The notes: generated from the letters alone by a model not told the origin. A stretch of 64,000 bases of DNA from Flavobacterium sp. JAS (GCF_020991455.1 NZ_JAJMOX010000015.1:57763-121762), one strand, 5' to 3'. Counted from the stretch's first letter, positions 34,423-44,004 are shown. Numbers and translations are program-made.

Positions 34423-37400
34423 ATGAAAAAAAAATTAAATAGATATATAGGATTATGTATTTTGTTGATTTCCATAGGGGTTAAAGCTCAGGAAACAAAA
34501 CCTTTAATACAATCTAAACTCGAAGGAATAGTAATTGATGCCGTTACAAAAGAGCCTGTTATTGGCGCTTCAATAAATATTAAAGGTACTACACACGGGG
34601 TTGTAACAGATTTTGATGGGAAATTTTATTTCCAGACAGGGCAAAAATTTCCTTACACATTAATAGTAAGTTTTTTAGGGTATAAAAGATTGGAAACTGT
34701 AGTGGATAAAAATTCAGTTGTCCTTGAACTTACCCAGGAACAAAATGCGTTGTCAGAGGTAGTGGTTACGGCATTAGGTATTTCAAAAGAAAAGAAATCT
34801 TTAGGATACACCACTCAGGCGCTTAAGGGCAAGGAGTTGTCAGACACAAAAGAAACAAACTTTTTAAATAGTCTTAGCGGTAAATTGGCGGGAGTACGTA
34901 TCACCAATTCTCAGGGTGATATGGGATCTTCACGTATTATTATTCGTGGTGAAACTTCTATTGGTGGAAATAACCAGCCATTATTTGTGGTAGATGGAGT
35001 TCCAGTTGATAACTCGCAATTAGGGAGTGTTGGTGGAGCTACCCGTGATTTCAAAAATGCAATTGCCGATATAAATCCTCAGGATATTGAAACATTAACG
35101 GTGCTGAAAGGTCCAAATGCTGCAGCTCTCTACGGATCACGTGCGGCGCATGGTGTGGTTTTGATCACTACAAAATCAGGAAAAAATCAAAAGGGACTTG
35201 GTATAAGCTTCAGTTCAGGTATAACAATCTCTCAGGTTGCAACATTACCAAGTTTTCAAAATTCATTTGGACAAGGATCAAACGGAAAGTTCAGCTACGT
35301 AGATGGTAAAGGTGGAGGAGTTAATGATGGAGTTGATGAAAGCTGGGGACCTAAATTAGACGGACGCCTTATTCCTCAATTTTATTCAAATGGAGTAGCA
35401 GTGCCTTTTGTGGCTCATCCTGACAATGTGAAGGATTTCTTTAATACTGGCCTTACTTATGACAATAGTATTTCTGTAGCCAAATCAGATGATAAATCAG
35501 ATTTCCGTTTAGGAGTAAACAATCAAAAACAAACAGGAGTAGTGCCTAATAGTGAAGTAAACAAAACAAACTTTAGTATTAACACTAATTATCAAATATC
35601 TAAGGGTATAAAAGTAGGTGTAAATGCCAACTATATTGTTACCGATGCTCCAGCTTTACCAGGTGGTCCATCAGGTAACCGTGCTGCGGGTGTAATGCTT
35701 CAGTTTCTTTGGTTCGGACGTCAGGTTGATACTGAACAGCTTAGAAATAACAGAGATGTTAACTGGAACAACAGCTACTACAGCAATCCGTATTGGAATG
35801 CGTATTATAATACTACAAGCCAGCAACGTAACCGTATAATAGGTGATGTTCATCTGGATGCTAAACTTGCTGAAGGTCTTAATTTTAAATTCCGTACCGG
35901 AGTTGATTATTACAACGACCGCAGAAAATATGAGATTAAATATGGTACAAACGGAACTCCTTTTGGATCTTATGCTGAAGATGCTTATACCGTAAACGAA
36001 CAAAACACGGAAGGTATTTTTACCTATACCAAAAAACTAAACGATGATTTTAGTTTGGATGCTCTTGCCGGATTCAATATTCGCAATCACAGCGATGCAA
36101 ACAATTATCAAAAAGCACCACGTTTGGCCGTACCTGATTTATATAATTTGACCAATTCAAGAGACCCGTTAACGTCGTCAAACTCATTATCAAGATTGAG
36201 AGTATATAGTGCATACGCTTCGGCTCAGGTAGGGTATAAAAACTATGCTTATTTAAATCTTACAGCTCGTAATGACTGGTCATCGACATTGCCAAGCAGT
36301 AACCGCTCTTATTTCTATCCATCTATTAATGGTAGTTTAATATTATCAGAAGCTTTGAATTTGAAAAGCAATACACTTGATTTCTTAAAGTTACGTGGTG
36401 GCTGGTCTGAAGTTGGTAATGACGCAGATCCTTATCAATTGTCTACGGTTTACAATTATCAAACTGCATTCGACGGAAATCCAATTCAAACTTCTTCGCA
36501 AAAGAAATTGAATGAGAACCTGAAACCGGAAACCACACGCTCTACTGAAGTTGGTTTAGAAGCTTCTTTCTGGAAAAACAGACTGCATTTTGATGCTGCT
36601 TATTATGACACGAATAGTCTTGATCAAATTTTGGAAATAAAAACAACTACTGCGAGCGGTTATAATTCACAATTAATCAATGCAGGTAAAATAAACAACC
36701 ACGGTATAGAAATTCAGTTGGATGGAAATCCTATTCAAACGGACGACTTCAAATGGAATGTAGGTGTTAATTATTCAAAGAATGTTAGTAAAGTAGAAAT
36801 TCTTGATTATGACAAACAAATTCAAAACTATACAATTGGTACTTCAGGAGGTGTTGATGTATTGGCATCTGTAGGTCAAGCTTACGGAGCGCTTTACGGA
36901 ACAGCTTACCTGCGCGACGCAAGCGGAAATATAGTAGTAGGAGCTAATGGATTACCAAAAGCCGATCCAACAAAGAAAGTATTAGGACATTATACACCTG
37001 ATTATTTAGCTGGTATTACAAATACATTGACGTATAAAAACATTGAACTTTCATTTCTTGTTGATGCCAGTGTAGGTGGAGAACTTTTCTCAGGAACAAA
37101 CAGAACTGGTAATTATACTGGTGTATTAGCTCAGACTCTTCCGGGTCGTGATGCTGCCAATGGCGGATTAAGTTACTACAATGTAGGTACTACGAAAACA
37201 TTACTTCCTGCAGGTGCAAGTGCCCCGGGTGGTGCAACAGTATATGATGATGGAATAATCTTTAAAGGAGTATATGCTGATGGAACTCCGAATACTTCAA
37301 TACTTAGTGCACAGGAATATTACAAAGCATCATACAATATTAGTGAAGCTTATATTTACAGTTCAACTTTTGTAAAACTAAGAGAGGTAAAATTAGCTTA

Positions 37401-37605
37401 CAACTTCAATAAGTCATTTGTTAAGAAGCTGGGATTGGCAGGAGCAAGTGTTACTGCAGTAGGTCGTAACCTGTTCTTTATCTATAAAGATGCGCCAAAT
37501 ATTGATCCTGAAACGGCTTTCAATACTGGTAATGCGCAAGGGTTGGAGAGTTTAGCTTTGCCAACGACCAGAAGTTTCAGCTTTAATGTTAATCTTAAAT
37601 TTTAA
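34423..37605 (+). CDS. SusC/RagA-family TonB-dependent transporter (second pair)
   Basis: A 1060-residue outer-membrane transporter. Signal peptide about 1-22 (ISIGVKAQ). A carboxypeptidase-regulatory-like domain occupies about 33-97 (LEGIVIDAVTKEPVIGASI to SFLGYKRLETVV). The TonB-box-like LSEVVVTALGI is near 108-118, then the plug (IIIRGETSIGGNNQPLFVVD, LKGPNAAALYGSRAAHGVVLIT), and a barrel ending in SFNVNLKF. It pairs with the SusD-like gene 12 bp downstream. No hydrolase, kinase or regulator gene accompanies the pair, so its substrate cannot be read from context. Confidence 0.95.
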   Translation: MKKKLNRYIGLCILLISIGVKAQETKPLIQSKLEGIVIDAVTKEPVIGASINIKGTTHGVVTDFDGKFYFQTGQKFPYTLIVSFLGYKRLETVVDKNSVVLELTQEQNALSEVVVTALGISKEKKSLGYTTQALKGKELSDTKETNFLNSLSGKLAGVRITNSQGDMGSSRIIIRGETSIGGNNQPLFVVDGVPVDNSQLGSVGGATRDFKNAIADINPQDIETLTVLKGPNAAALYGSRAAHGVVLITTKSGKNQKGLGISFSSGITISQVATLPSFQNSFGQGSNGKFSYVDGKGGGVNDGVDESWGPKLDGRLIPQFYSNGVAVPFVAHPDNVKDFFNTGLTYDNSISVAKSDDKSDFRLGVNNQKQTGVVPNSEVNKTNFSINTNYQISKGIKVGVNANYIVTDAPALPGGPSGNRAAGVMLQFLWFGRQVDTEQLRNNRDVNWNNSYYSNPYWNAYYNTTSQQRNRIIGDVHLDAKLAEGLNFKFRTGVDYYNDRRKYEIKYGTNGTPFGSYAEDAYTVNEQNTEGIFTYTKKLNDDFSLDALAGFNIRNHSDANNYQKAPRLAVPDLYNLTNSRDPLTSSNSLSRLRVYSAYASAQVGYKNYAYLNLTARNDWSSTLPSSNRSYFYPSINGSLILSEALNLKSNTLDFLKLRGGWSEVGNDADPYQLSTVYNYQTAFDGNPIQTSSQKKLNENLKPETTRSTEVGLEASFWKNRLHFDAAYYDTNSLDQILEIKTTTASGYNSQLINAGKINNHGIEIQLDGNPIQTDDFKWNVGVNYSKNVSKVEILDYDKQIQNYTIGTSGGVDVLASVGQAYGALYGTAYLRDASGNIVVGANGLPKADPTKKVLGHYTPDYLAGITNTLTYKNIELSFLVDASVGGELFSGTNRTGNYTGVLAQTLPGRDAANGGLSYYNVGTTKTLLPAGASAPGGATVYDDGIIFKGVYADGTPNTSILSAQEYYKASYNISEAYIYSSTFVKLREVKLAYNFNKSFVKKLGLAGASVTAVGRNLFFIYKDAPNIDPETAFNTGNAQGLESLALPTTRSFSFNVNLKF

Positions 37606-37617
37606 AAACACAAAATC

Positions 37618-39042
37618 ATGCTAAAAAAAATATTATATATAACTGTATTTGCATTGTCACTGACTTCGTGCAGTGATGCTCTGGATGAAATTAATAACAA
37701 TCCAAATGCAACAGAAACACCATTAGCGCCTTACCTGTTAACAGGAACATTAAAGCAGGGTGCTGATTTATATTGGGGGGCAACAAATAATTTTGACTCG
37801 TCTTTGTTATTTGTTCAGCATTGGGCTAAAATTCAATATACAGAGCCAGACAGATATGATGTATCTAACACGTCTTTCACTTCTTTGTGGAATACGGGAT
37901 ATGCAACCTTAATTACAGATTTGAATACGATTATTAATTTCCCACAAGAGCAGGCAAACTCAAATTACAAAGGGATTGCATTGACCTTGCGTTCATGGAC
38001 ATTTTTATTGTTGACAGATGCTTATGGAAGTATTCCTTATAAAGAAGCAGGTCTAAAAGTGACGCCTGCATATAACACTCAAAAGGAAGTTTATACCGGA
38101 TTACTGGAAGATTTAAAACAAGCTCAGTCTTTACTTGGTACAACAAATGGAACTGTAACGGGTGATTTGTCTTATAAAGGTGATATTTTAAAATGGAAAA
38201 AACTAGTGAATTCGCTTCGTTTGCGTATAGCATTAAGAATTTCTGATAAAGAACCTGCATTAGCTAAGCAAGCTGCAATTGATGCAACAACAGATGCTGC
38301 AGGAGTATTGAGCAGCAATAGCGATACTTTTCAGTTTGTTTACACTAGCTCGCCTCAACAAAATCCAGCTTCGGCATGGTTTGAAACACGAGATGATTAT
38401 CGTATTTCGAAAACATTAGTTGATAAATTATATGAATTAGCAGATCCGCGTTTACCAGTTTATGCTCAGTTACCATCTGATGCAAGCGTAGGTAAATATG
38501 TTGGAGGAGCTAATGGATTATCAAATAGTGATGCCAATAGTCAGGGTTTTGCTAAAACGTCAAAACCAGGTAAATACTTCTTAACTTCAGCATCACCGGC
38601 CGTAATTGTTTCTTATTCTGAAACTTTATTCAATCTTTCGGAAGCAGTAGCCCGCGGTTATATTGCGGGAGATGCAGAGCAGCTTTATAAAAATGCCATT
38701 ACAGCATCGTTTAATCAATTTGGAATTACTGATGCAACAACTATTTCTAATTACCTTAATCAGGCAACCGTAAAATATGATGCAACAAATTATGCCAAAT
38801 CGATAGGTACACAAAAATGGATCGCATTCTTTGGACAAGGCCTTGACGCTTTCGCGGAGTGGAGAAGACTTGATTATCCAGTATTGAAAGCCGGCCCGGC
38901 TACGGTTTTAGATGGACAGATACCTTCGCGTTTCTTCTATCCGGGTACAGAACAATCGTTAAACGGAACTAGCTATCAGGCTGCAATAACTGTTCAGGGA
39001 AAAGACCTGCTTACTACAAAATTATGGTTTGATGCAAAATAA
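37618..39042 (+). CDS. SusD-like family 2 lipoprotein
   Basis: A 474-residue lipoprotein with lipobox ending at C18 (LTSC). SDALDEINNNPNATETPLAP, LLFVQHWAKIQYTEPDRYDV and the WTFLLLTDAYGSIPYKEA segment are typical of the SusD_like_2 subgroup. The C-terminal IGTQKWIAFFGQGLDAFAEWRRLDYP is also characteristic of it. This subgroup differs from classical SusD such as the one at 8807. It works with the SusC protein encoded upstream; a clear terminator follows at 39111. Confidence 0.93.
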   Translation: MLKKILYITVFALSLTSCSDALDEINNNPNATETPLAPYLLTGTLKQGADLYWGATNNFDSSLLFVQHWAKIQYTEPDRYDVSNTSFTSLWNTGYATLITDLNTIINFPQEQANSNYKGIALTLRSWTFLLLTDAYGSIPYKEAGLKVTPAYNTQKEVYTGLLEDLKQAQSLLGTTNGTVTGDLSYKGDILKWKKLVNSLRLRIALRISDKEPALAKQAAIDATTDAAGVLSSNSDTFQFVYTSSPQQNPASAWFETRDDYRISKTLVDKLYELADPRLPVYAQLPSDASVGKYVGGANGLSNSDANSQGFAKTSKPGKYFLTSASPAVIVSYSETLFNLSEAVARGYIAGDAEQLYKNAITASFNQFGITDATTISNYLNQATVKYDATNYAKSIGTQKWIAFFGQGLDAFAEWRRLDYPVLKAGPATVLDGQIPSRFFYPGTEQSLNGTSYQAAITVQGKDLLTTKLWFDAK

Positions 39043-39110
39043 ACCAGATTCTGGAAAGGATACTGAAAACTTTAGTGCTCACTTTGTGAGTGGCTCGTAA
39101 AAAAAATAAA

Positions 39111-39143
39111 AAAGCTAAATCGAAAGATTTAGCTTTTTTTGTT
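39111..39143 (+). terminator. intrinsic terminator of the second SusCD operon
   Basis: Perfect stem AAAGCTAAATC (39111-39121) / GATTTAGCTTT (39126-39136), GAAA tetraloop, then TTTTG. Lies 69 bp after the SusD stop codon. Confidence 0.92.
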
Positions 39144-39220
39144 ATACCTGAGAAATAAGTATGTTTTCAGAACAAATCTGTAAGGATTAATGTGATTTTT
39201 ATAAAGGAAATTAAATTCAA

Positions 39221-39835
39221 TTATTTTTTTTCGTATTGCCAAAATCTGCCTTTTCCTTCTGCTATCCATTCTAGTGATTGCTCTATTCGTTTTTGTCTTG
39301 TAGTGTCTGTTTTAGCGTCGATTATCCAAACTAAATAGTCTTTACGATATGAATCTGATTTCGATTCCCAAACCTCTTTTGCTTTTTTATTGGCGTTAAG
39401 CGCTTCGACTAAATACTCCGGCGTTTCAATCACTTTTGGTTTGTCAGAAACTGTTTTTTCTTTTTTGATTCCTTGCTCATTAATTGTCATCGCTTCCTTA
39501 ATTAGCGAAATCAAAATATTCTTTGATGGTAATTCGGAAACAGATTTCAATTTATCCATATAACCAAATTTCTTTCCTGCTTTTACACTTTCTGCGATTT
39601 CTTTGTTTTTTATGAATTCTGCTTTGTATAGGCTGAATGAGCAATGATTTTTGAAACCTGCAATCATACATAAATGGTCGCCTTTGTAAGCGTAATGAGG
39701 TGTTCCCCACTTAATATCTTCTGCTGCATCTGGACAGGTTTCGTGAATAATTTGTCGCAAATATTCAAGAATTGGCTTTGCAAAATCTTCTGATTTTGCG
39801 ATATATTCATCTACTTTTGAATTTAATGGTATCAT
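39221..39835 (-). CDS. YdeI/OmpD-associated family protein with DUF1801 domain
   Basis: A 204-residue cytosolic protein. Residues about 15-110 match DUF1801 (ILEYLRQIIHETCPDAAEDIKWGTPHYAY). The C-terminal 70 match the YdeI/OmdA bacteriocin-protection-like domain (PEYLVEALNANKKAKEVWESKSDSYRKDYLVWIIDAKTDTTRQKRIEQSLEWI). The family is linked to stress and peptide resistance in a few bacteria, but its mechanism is unknown. Monocistronic and convergent with the second SusCD operon. Confidence 0.88.
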   Translation of the reverse strand: MIPLNSKVDEYIAKSEDFAKPILEYLRQIIHETCPDAAEDIKWGTPHYAYKGDHLCMIAGFKNHCSFSLYKAEFIKNKEIAESVKAGKKFGYMDKLKSVSELPSKNILISLIKEAMTINEQGIKKEKTVSDKPKVIETPEYLVEALNANKKAKEVWESKSDSYRKDYLVWIIDAKTDTTRQKRIEQSLEWIAEGKGRFWQYEKK

Positions 39836-40584
39836 TTTAGTTTAGCTTTAATAGTGGAATTTTTTTGGTTTTGTAGCGTCTAAAGATAATTCCTATTTTT
39901 AAGTTTTTCAAAATTATTTATTAATTCAAGTTGCTGGTTAATAAAGTGTAGTCTCTACGGACAATGTCATTAAGTTAAGATATTTTAGATTAAAAATTAA
40001 CGATTTAATATTTATGATTTTGCGTTTAAAATATACGGTCATCAGTTTTTCGAGGTTTCAGACTTTTAAAATCAAAAATACTTAGCCAAAACAATCTGAT
40101 GAGATATTGTCAACAAGAATTTGTTCCATCGGAACATCTCATAGGTAGAAAAAAAATAGATCGTGAGAAATATCGTCCTGTAAGGACGTTTGACAAATTG
40201 TGTGTCTAATCTGTATGTTTTTTTGTTATTATTTATAAAATCAAACGTTCCTACGGAACGTAAAAAATGCCGTATTTATTTGACTACCGATGAGATGTTC
40301 CCATGGAACAAAAAAAAACATGAATAAACTGATTTTTATCAATATATAATCTCTCCGAGATATTTTTTTGTTACTTCGTTAGGGGCACAAACTAGGGAAG
40401 GAAAGAAGAAGATGTAGGAAAGATTGCAGGATAAATGAGACTTGTATAAAAGTTAAAAAAAGGCTAATACTATTTGTATAAAGCCGTTGACAAAATTGGA
40501 AAATATTTTTTTATATCTAATTGATTCTTTTTCAGATTTGTACTGTTAAAAATAGTATATTTACGTCTAACTAATAATTTTAAT
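39836..40584. other. intergenic region with repeat copy C
   Basis: A 749-bp spacer. It contains repeat copy C (40121-40311), some AT-rich sequence without features and the upstream region of the cold-shock gene. TTTG (40537-40540) and TATATTTA (40556-40563) form a weak promoter candidate for that gene. CGTTAGGGGCACAAA near 40379 faintly resembles the repeat arms. Confidence 0.5.
40121..40311. repeat. nested-hairpin repeat element, copy C (divergent type)
   Basis: Outer 28-bp arms at 40121-40148 and 40284-40311 match inversely at 26 of 28 positions and end in GGTAG/CTACC. Inner 20-bp arms at 40174-40193 and 40241-40260 match at 16 of 20. The four differences are paired so that each arm still folds by itself: CGTCCT-GTA-AGGACG against CGTTCC-GTA-GGAACG. 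The sequence differs from copies A and B but the layout and arm length are the same. Confidence 0.8.
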
Positions 40585-40776
40585 ATGCAAGAAGGTACAG
40601 TAAAATTCTTCAATGAAGAAAAAGGTTTTGGATTTATTACACCAAAAAATGGTGGAAATGAAGTTTTTGTTCATGTTTCTGGTTTATCAGAAAACATACG
40701 CGAGAACGATGAAGTACGTTACGACATAGCAGAAGGTAAAAAAGGCCCAAACGCTGTAAACGTAGTAGTAGCCTAA
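40585..40776 (+). CDS. cold-shock domain protein
   Basis: A 63-residue single-domain CSD protein. RNP-1 is seen as KGFGFI and RNP-2 as VFVHVSG; the start MQEGTVKFFNEEKGFGFITP is the usual one. It binds single-stranded RNA/DNA as an RNA chaperone. Whether it is cold-induced cannot be told. A hairpin terminator follows at 40797-40823. Confidence 0.95.
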   Translation: MQEGTVKFFNEEKGFGFITPKNGGNEVFVHVSGLSENIRENDEVRYDIAEGKKGPNAVNVVVA

Positions 40777-40796
40777 TATATTGGGAGAAAGAATAT

Positions 40797-40830
40797 AAAG
40801 CACCTGCCAACGGCTGGCGCTTTATATTTT
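40797..40830 (+). terminator. terminator of the cold-shock gene
   Basis: Arms AAAGCACCTGCC (40797-40808) and GGCTGGCGCTTT (40812-40823), 10 of 12 pairs, loop AAC, followed by ATATTTTT. Confidence 0.75.
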
Positions 40831-40874
40831 TAAAAACACAGTCAATGCCGATATATTGCCTACTTGCAATTGGC

Positions 40875-41273
40875 TTAAGCGATTTTAGTATTGAAATGCT
40901 GAAGAATTTGTTTAGGCGCTGCAATAACTTCTCTGCGGGCATAGTCAAACCATTCTACTTCTTTAGTAACTTCTGCACAGCACTCGTTTTTTGAGTTGAA
41001 AAAGCAGCTTTTAATATTAATTTTGTCGTCTATATAACAATGTTTCATCTCAACAAAAAATTGTTCAGTAAACATTAGATTTTTATAACAAACCAATACA
41101 TGATTTCCTTCCTGAAGTCCCAGATGCAAAGTTTTGAGTTTCTCTTTTGTAAAGCCGTTATTAAACAAAAAATGATATAATAATCGAAGCGTGTATGAAA
41201 CATACGCATTACTTTCCATTACCATTAAATCATCGACGTCTTCTCCGGCAACAACATAATTTTTGCAGATCAT
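40875..41273 (-). CDS. hotdog-fold thioesterase-like protein
   Basis: A 132-residue protein that fits the 4-hydroxybenzoyl-CoA thioesterase/acyl-CoA thioesterase hotdog fold. It has a hydrophobic helix AYVSYTLRLLYHFLFNNGF, strands around LTFTEQF-like MFTEQFFVEMKHC, and the closing CAEVTKEVEWFDYARREVIAAPKQI. Such enzymes hydrolyse acyl-CoA or acyl-carrier thioesters. The catalytic Asp/Glu of the family is not evident, so activity is unsure. Convergent with the cold-shock gene. Confidence 0.6.
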   Translation of the reverse strand: MICKNYVVAGEDVDDLMVMESNAYVSYTLRLLYHFLFNNGFTKEKLKTLHLGLQEGNHVLVCYKNLMFTEQFFVEMKHCYIDDKINIKSCFFNSKNECCAEVTKEVEWFDYARREVIAAPKQILQHFNTKIA

Positions 41274-41435
41274 TTTAAATTTAGTTTTGGGTTATTAAAA
41301 AAAGAAGTCAGTTTAGCATGAAACTGACCTCATAACATTGGTCATGTTTAATGATCTTCTCAATCAAAAAATATCAAGTTAGCCAATAGTATCGGGGAAT
41401 TCCTATTATCTAAACATTTGATGTTTTGAAAACGA

Positions 41436-41990
41436 TCATTTAACCAATAAAAAATTGTAGCTGATTTTTATTTTATCAGCAATTTTTTTTCTGACCAGAC
41501 TTGGTATTTCTATATCAAAATCTTCGGGTTTTACTTCAAATGAGCCAACAATAGCAGCGCCGTTGGCAGCTTTCGAAATTTTCAGGATTATGGTCACTGG
41601 CTTTGTTTTTCCGTGAATGGTAAGATCTCCTTTTAAAGTAAAATTACTAGGTGTATTTGTAATTTTAGAAATATCAAAATCTTGTATTTTAGCTTTTAAA
41701 GTGGCCTTTGAAAATTTTTCAGATTCCATATAATTTTCATTGAAATGCTCTTCCATTAAAGCAACCTTAAATCGGAACCCTTTTATAAGAACCAAAGCAG
41801 CAAAATCTCCGGTTGACTGCTCTAAAACGGCAGATACACTTTTATTTTCGGCAGCAACTTCTTCATACGAAGGCATAGAAGCCTGAAATTTTATATTCCC
41901 TGTTTTTGTGATTAATTTTTGCGCATATCCTTCTGTATTTGCAGCAAAAAACAACAGTAATAAAAACAAATTAAAAAATGATTTTTTCAT
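41436..41990 (-). CDS. YceI-family periplasmic protein
   Basis: From the ATG at 41990 a 184-residue protein with a signal peptide (about 1-23). It has the lipocalin-like YceI pattern: GNIKFQASMPSYEEVAAENKSVSAVLEQSTGDFAALV, then FKVALMEEHFNENYMESEKF and LTIHGKTKPVTIIL. YceI proteins bind isoprenoid-type lipids in the periplasm. The start was moved downstream because the longer frame runs into the preceding gene. Last gene of a tightly spaced four-gene unit. Confidence 0.88.
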   Translation of the reverse strand: MKKSFFNLFLLLLFFAANTEGYAQKLITKTGNIKFQASMPSYEEVAAENKSVSAVLEQSTGDFAALVLIKGFRFKVALMEEHFNENYMESEKFSKATLKAKIQDFDISKITNTPSNFTLKGDLTIHGKTKPVTIILKISKAANGAAIVGSFEVKPEDFDIEIPSLVRKKIADKIKISYNFLLVK

Positions 41991-41995
41991 AGTAA

Positions 41996-42391
41996 TTAAT
42001 TCTCTTTTAGTCCGTCTGTGTTCCATTTTACGATCAAATCAATATTGGCCTGAGACATTCTACCTCCTTGAGGCATAAGTCCTTGTTGACCATTTTGCAA
42101 TTGAATTCGGCTTAATAAACCTGCACTTTCAACTGCACTTTTTACTTGTGCATAAGTAGTTAATGGTCTAAAAGAAGCAGATCCGCCACTGGAGTGACAA
42201 CCAGCACAACTGGCATCTATAATTGATTTTACATTTTTAGTATAAGTAATTGCTACAACAGGATCTGTTCCTGGATTGGTTCCTGGATTGGTTCCTGTTT
42301 TTGGTGGCGTTTCAATATCCTGATAAGTATCAGAATCACTACAGCTCGTAAGTGCAGCCAGTAAAATTGTAAGTGCTATTATTTTTTTCAT
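41996..42391 (-). CDS. monohaem cytochrome c-like lipoprotein
   Basis: From the ATG at 42391 a 131-residue lipoprotein (lipobox LAALTSC). A Pro/Gly/Thr linker with repeated GTNP precedes a short cytochrome c domain. The haem site CAGCH is at 62-66 and a likely axial Met is in GLMPQGG (M106). It would carry electrons at the outer face of a membrane. It lies 19 bp after the DUF5777 gene and 5 bp before the YceI gene. Confidence 0.85.
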   Translation of the reverse strand: MKKIIALTILLAALTSCSDSDTYQDIETPPKTGTNPGTNPGTDPVVAITYTKNVKSIIDASCAGCHSSGGSASFRPLTTYAQVKSAVESAGLLSRIQLQNGQQGLMPQGGRMSQANIDLIVKWNTDGLKEN

Positions 42392-42410
42392 AATTTGTTG
42401 TTTATAGTTA

Positions 42411-43253
42411 TTAAAATACTCTGTATAAGTTAAATCCAAAAAAGAAATCTCCTTTGCCCCAATTCCCTGCAGCATTAGTAAGGTATCCGCTCTCGCTCAT
42501 AGATTGCGAATTGGTAAATATTAGTTGAAAAACATGTCCTCCGGTTTCGATATCCAAACCTACAGACAATGGATCTTTGTAAAAGCTTGGGGCATCAAAA
42601 TTGTGCATGTATTCTAAGTTAACAGATAATCTTTTGGTGATTTTATAACGGCCACCTCCTCCAAAAGAAAACTGATTATCTCTTTCTATATCTGGATTAT
42701 AAAGGTTTTTGTGTACAAATGAAGGCACTAATTCCAATGATAATTTTTCACTAACTTTTCTCGATATTAACAGCTGTTGTACGTATGTCATACGATGCTT
42801 AAATTCTAAGCCGGGATATTGATCTTTTTCTAAAAATGTATTAATATCCGCAACACTATAACCAACAATGTCCACAGGAAAGCTGTCGTCTTGTCTCATC
42901 ATTCGGTATTTCAGGCCGGTTTCATACATTTTGTTTAAGGTATGTCTGGACAGACTAACAGATAACCAATCTGTAACTCCATAAATACCGCCTAATTTTG
43001 TAGTTGCATTATCAAGACCAAAAAAACTATCAAAACCATCTTTAACAGAGCCAAAACGATGTGAGACTACAAAATAGAATTCTTTTTTTGCAGCCATTTT
43101 TGTCGTTTGTAACGTTACAAGTTGCAGTGCTTTAAAAGTAGCTGTAGAGTAGTTTGGATCTACCTGAGTTGAATCAAGACCCTTGAGCAAATCGTCTTGT
43201 GAATATGACATAGTTGCCAAAAAAAGACATATTGGGACTAAAAATTTCTTCAT
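42411..43253 (-). CDS. DUF5777 family outer-membrane beta-barrel protein
   Basis: A 280-residue protein with a signal peptide (ATMSYSQ). The body is made of alternating strands with VSHRFGSVKDGFDSFFGLDNATTKLGGIYGVTDWLSVSLS, and a terminal strand FGFNLYRVF ending in Phe, as in outer-membrane barrels. This matches DUF5777. In this operon it sits between an OB-fold protein and a cytochrome-like lipoprotein, so it may form the outer-membrane part of a redox or transport unit; that is inference. Confidence 0.82.
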   Translation of the reverse strand: MKKFLVPICLFLATMSYSQDDLLKGLDSTQVDPNYSTATFKALQLVTLQTTKMAAKKEFYFVVSHRFGSVKDGFDSFFGLDNATTKLGGIYGVTDWLSVSLSRHTLNKMYETGLKYRMMRQDDSFPVDIVGYSVADINTFLEKDQYPGLEFKHRMTYVQQLLISRKVSEKLSLELVPSFVHKNLYNPDIERDNQFSFGGGGRYKITKRLSVNLEYMHNFDAPSFYKDPLSVGLDIETGGHVFQLIFTNSQSMSESGYLTNAAGNWGKGDFFFGFNLYRVF

Positions 43254-43260
43254 AAATTGA

Positions 43261-43665
43261 TTAATTATTTTGTTTAATAATGGTGCATTGGTCTAGTTTA
43301 ACTTCTTGAAATAGTTCGTCATAACCAATACATTTGCCCTTAACTTTTACTTGCTTATTTATAAGTTTGTCTTTTGTTTTTTGAGTAAACAGACAAAAAA
43401 CAGTATTTTCGAGTATGATTACAGAATCAGTTTCTTTTGTTACGTTTCCTGTGATTTCAACAGTTTTATTGAGATATCGCAAATTTGCTTTATCTGGATT
43501 TGAGTTATAATCTGTAATTAGTTTTGTTGCGGCTATACTGAAATCCGGCACCTCTGATTCTATATGGCGGGCTTCCTTAAAGAGAAATCCGTAATAAAAA
43601 TAAATGCCCCCAGAAACCAGTAGCAACAGGGCCGCAATTACAATTGCTATTTTTTTTCTTTTCAT
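43261..43665 (-). CDS. membrane-anchored OB-fold (tRNA_anti-like) protein
   Basis: A 134-residue protein with an N-terminal membrane anchor (residues 5-27). The OB-fold from about 55 to 134 includes YLNKTVEITGNVTKETDSVIILENTVFC, QVKVKGKCIGYDELFQEVKLDQC. The domain is the tRNA_anti-like type often exported in Bacteroidota, where the ligand is unknown. First gene of the four-gene unit; the DUF5777 gene starts 7 bp after it. Confidence 0.75.
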   Translation of the reverse strand: MKRKKIAIVIAALLLLVSGGIYFYYGFLFKEARHIESEVPDFSIAATKLITDYNSNPDKANLRYLNKTVEITGNVTKETDSVIILENTVFCLFTQKTKDKLINKQVKVKGKCIGYDELFQEVKLDQCTIIKQNN

Positions 43666-44004
43666 ATTTATGCTTTAATTTCAAATAGAAATAATTCTCT
43701 TTCATTTAGAATATTAAATCTTTCTAAGTGCGTTTTTAATTGAATATTGATCTGATAATTCACTTTTCATCAACCAAATAAAGGTATGTTAGCAGCCGTT
43801 TTTTTTTGATTTAGGGCATAGGTCATCCCTTTCAGAAACAAGTACATAATTTATAATTACATATTTGCTGCTGATTTTTGTGATCAAAATTCTGATTGTT
43901 GTTTAATTCATATTGATCTATGAATTAGTAGTGTATTAGAATACCACTTTTATTATTTCAAATTAGCCCAATGAAAATTGGACTAATTTGAAATTTTATA
44001 AGTC
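43666..44004. other. intergenic with terminator
   Basis: Spacer holding the promoter of the OB-fold operon on its left part and a terminator for the COG4315 gene at 43956-43993. No small ORF or repeat stands out in the rest. Confidence 0.5.
43956..43993 (-). terminator. intrinsic terminator of the COG4315 gene
   Basis: Arms TTTCAAATTAGCCCAAT (43956-43972) and ATTGGACTAATTTGAAA (43977-43993), one mismatch, four-base loop. Adjacent to the stop codon on the minus strand. Confidence 0.85.

Noticed and set aside
40377..40400. CGTTAGGGGCACAAA resembling the repeat arms
   Set aside because: The match is short, partly inverted and lacks the GGTAG end, so it is not counted as a repeat copy.
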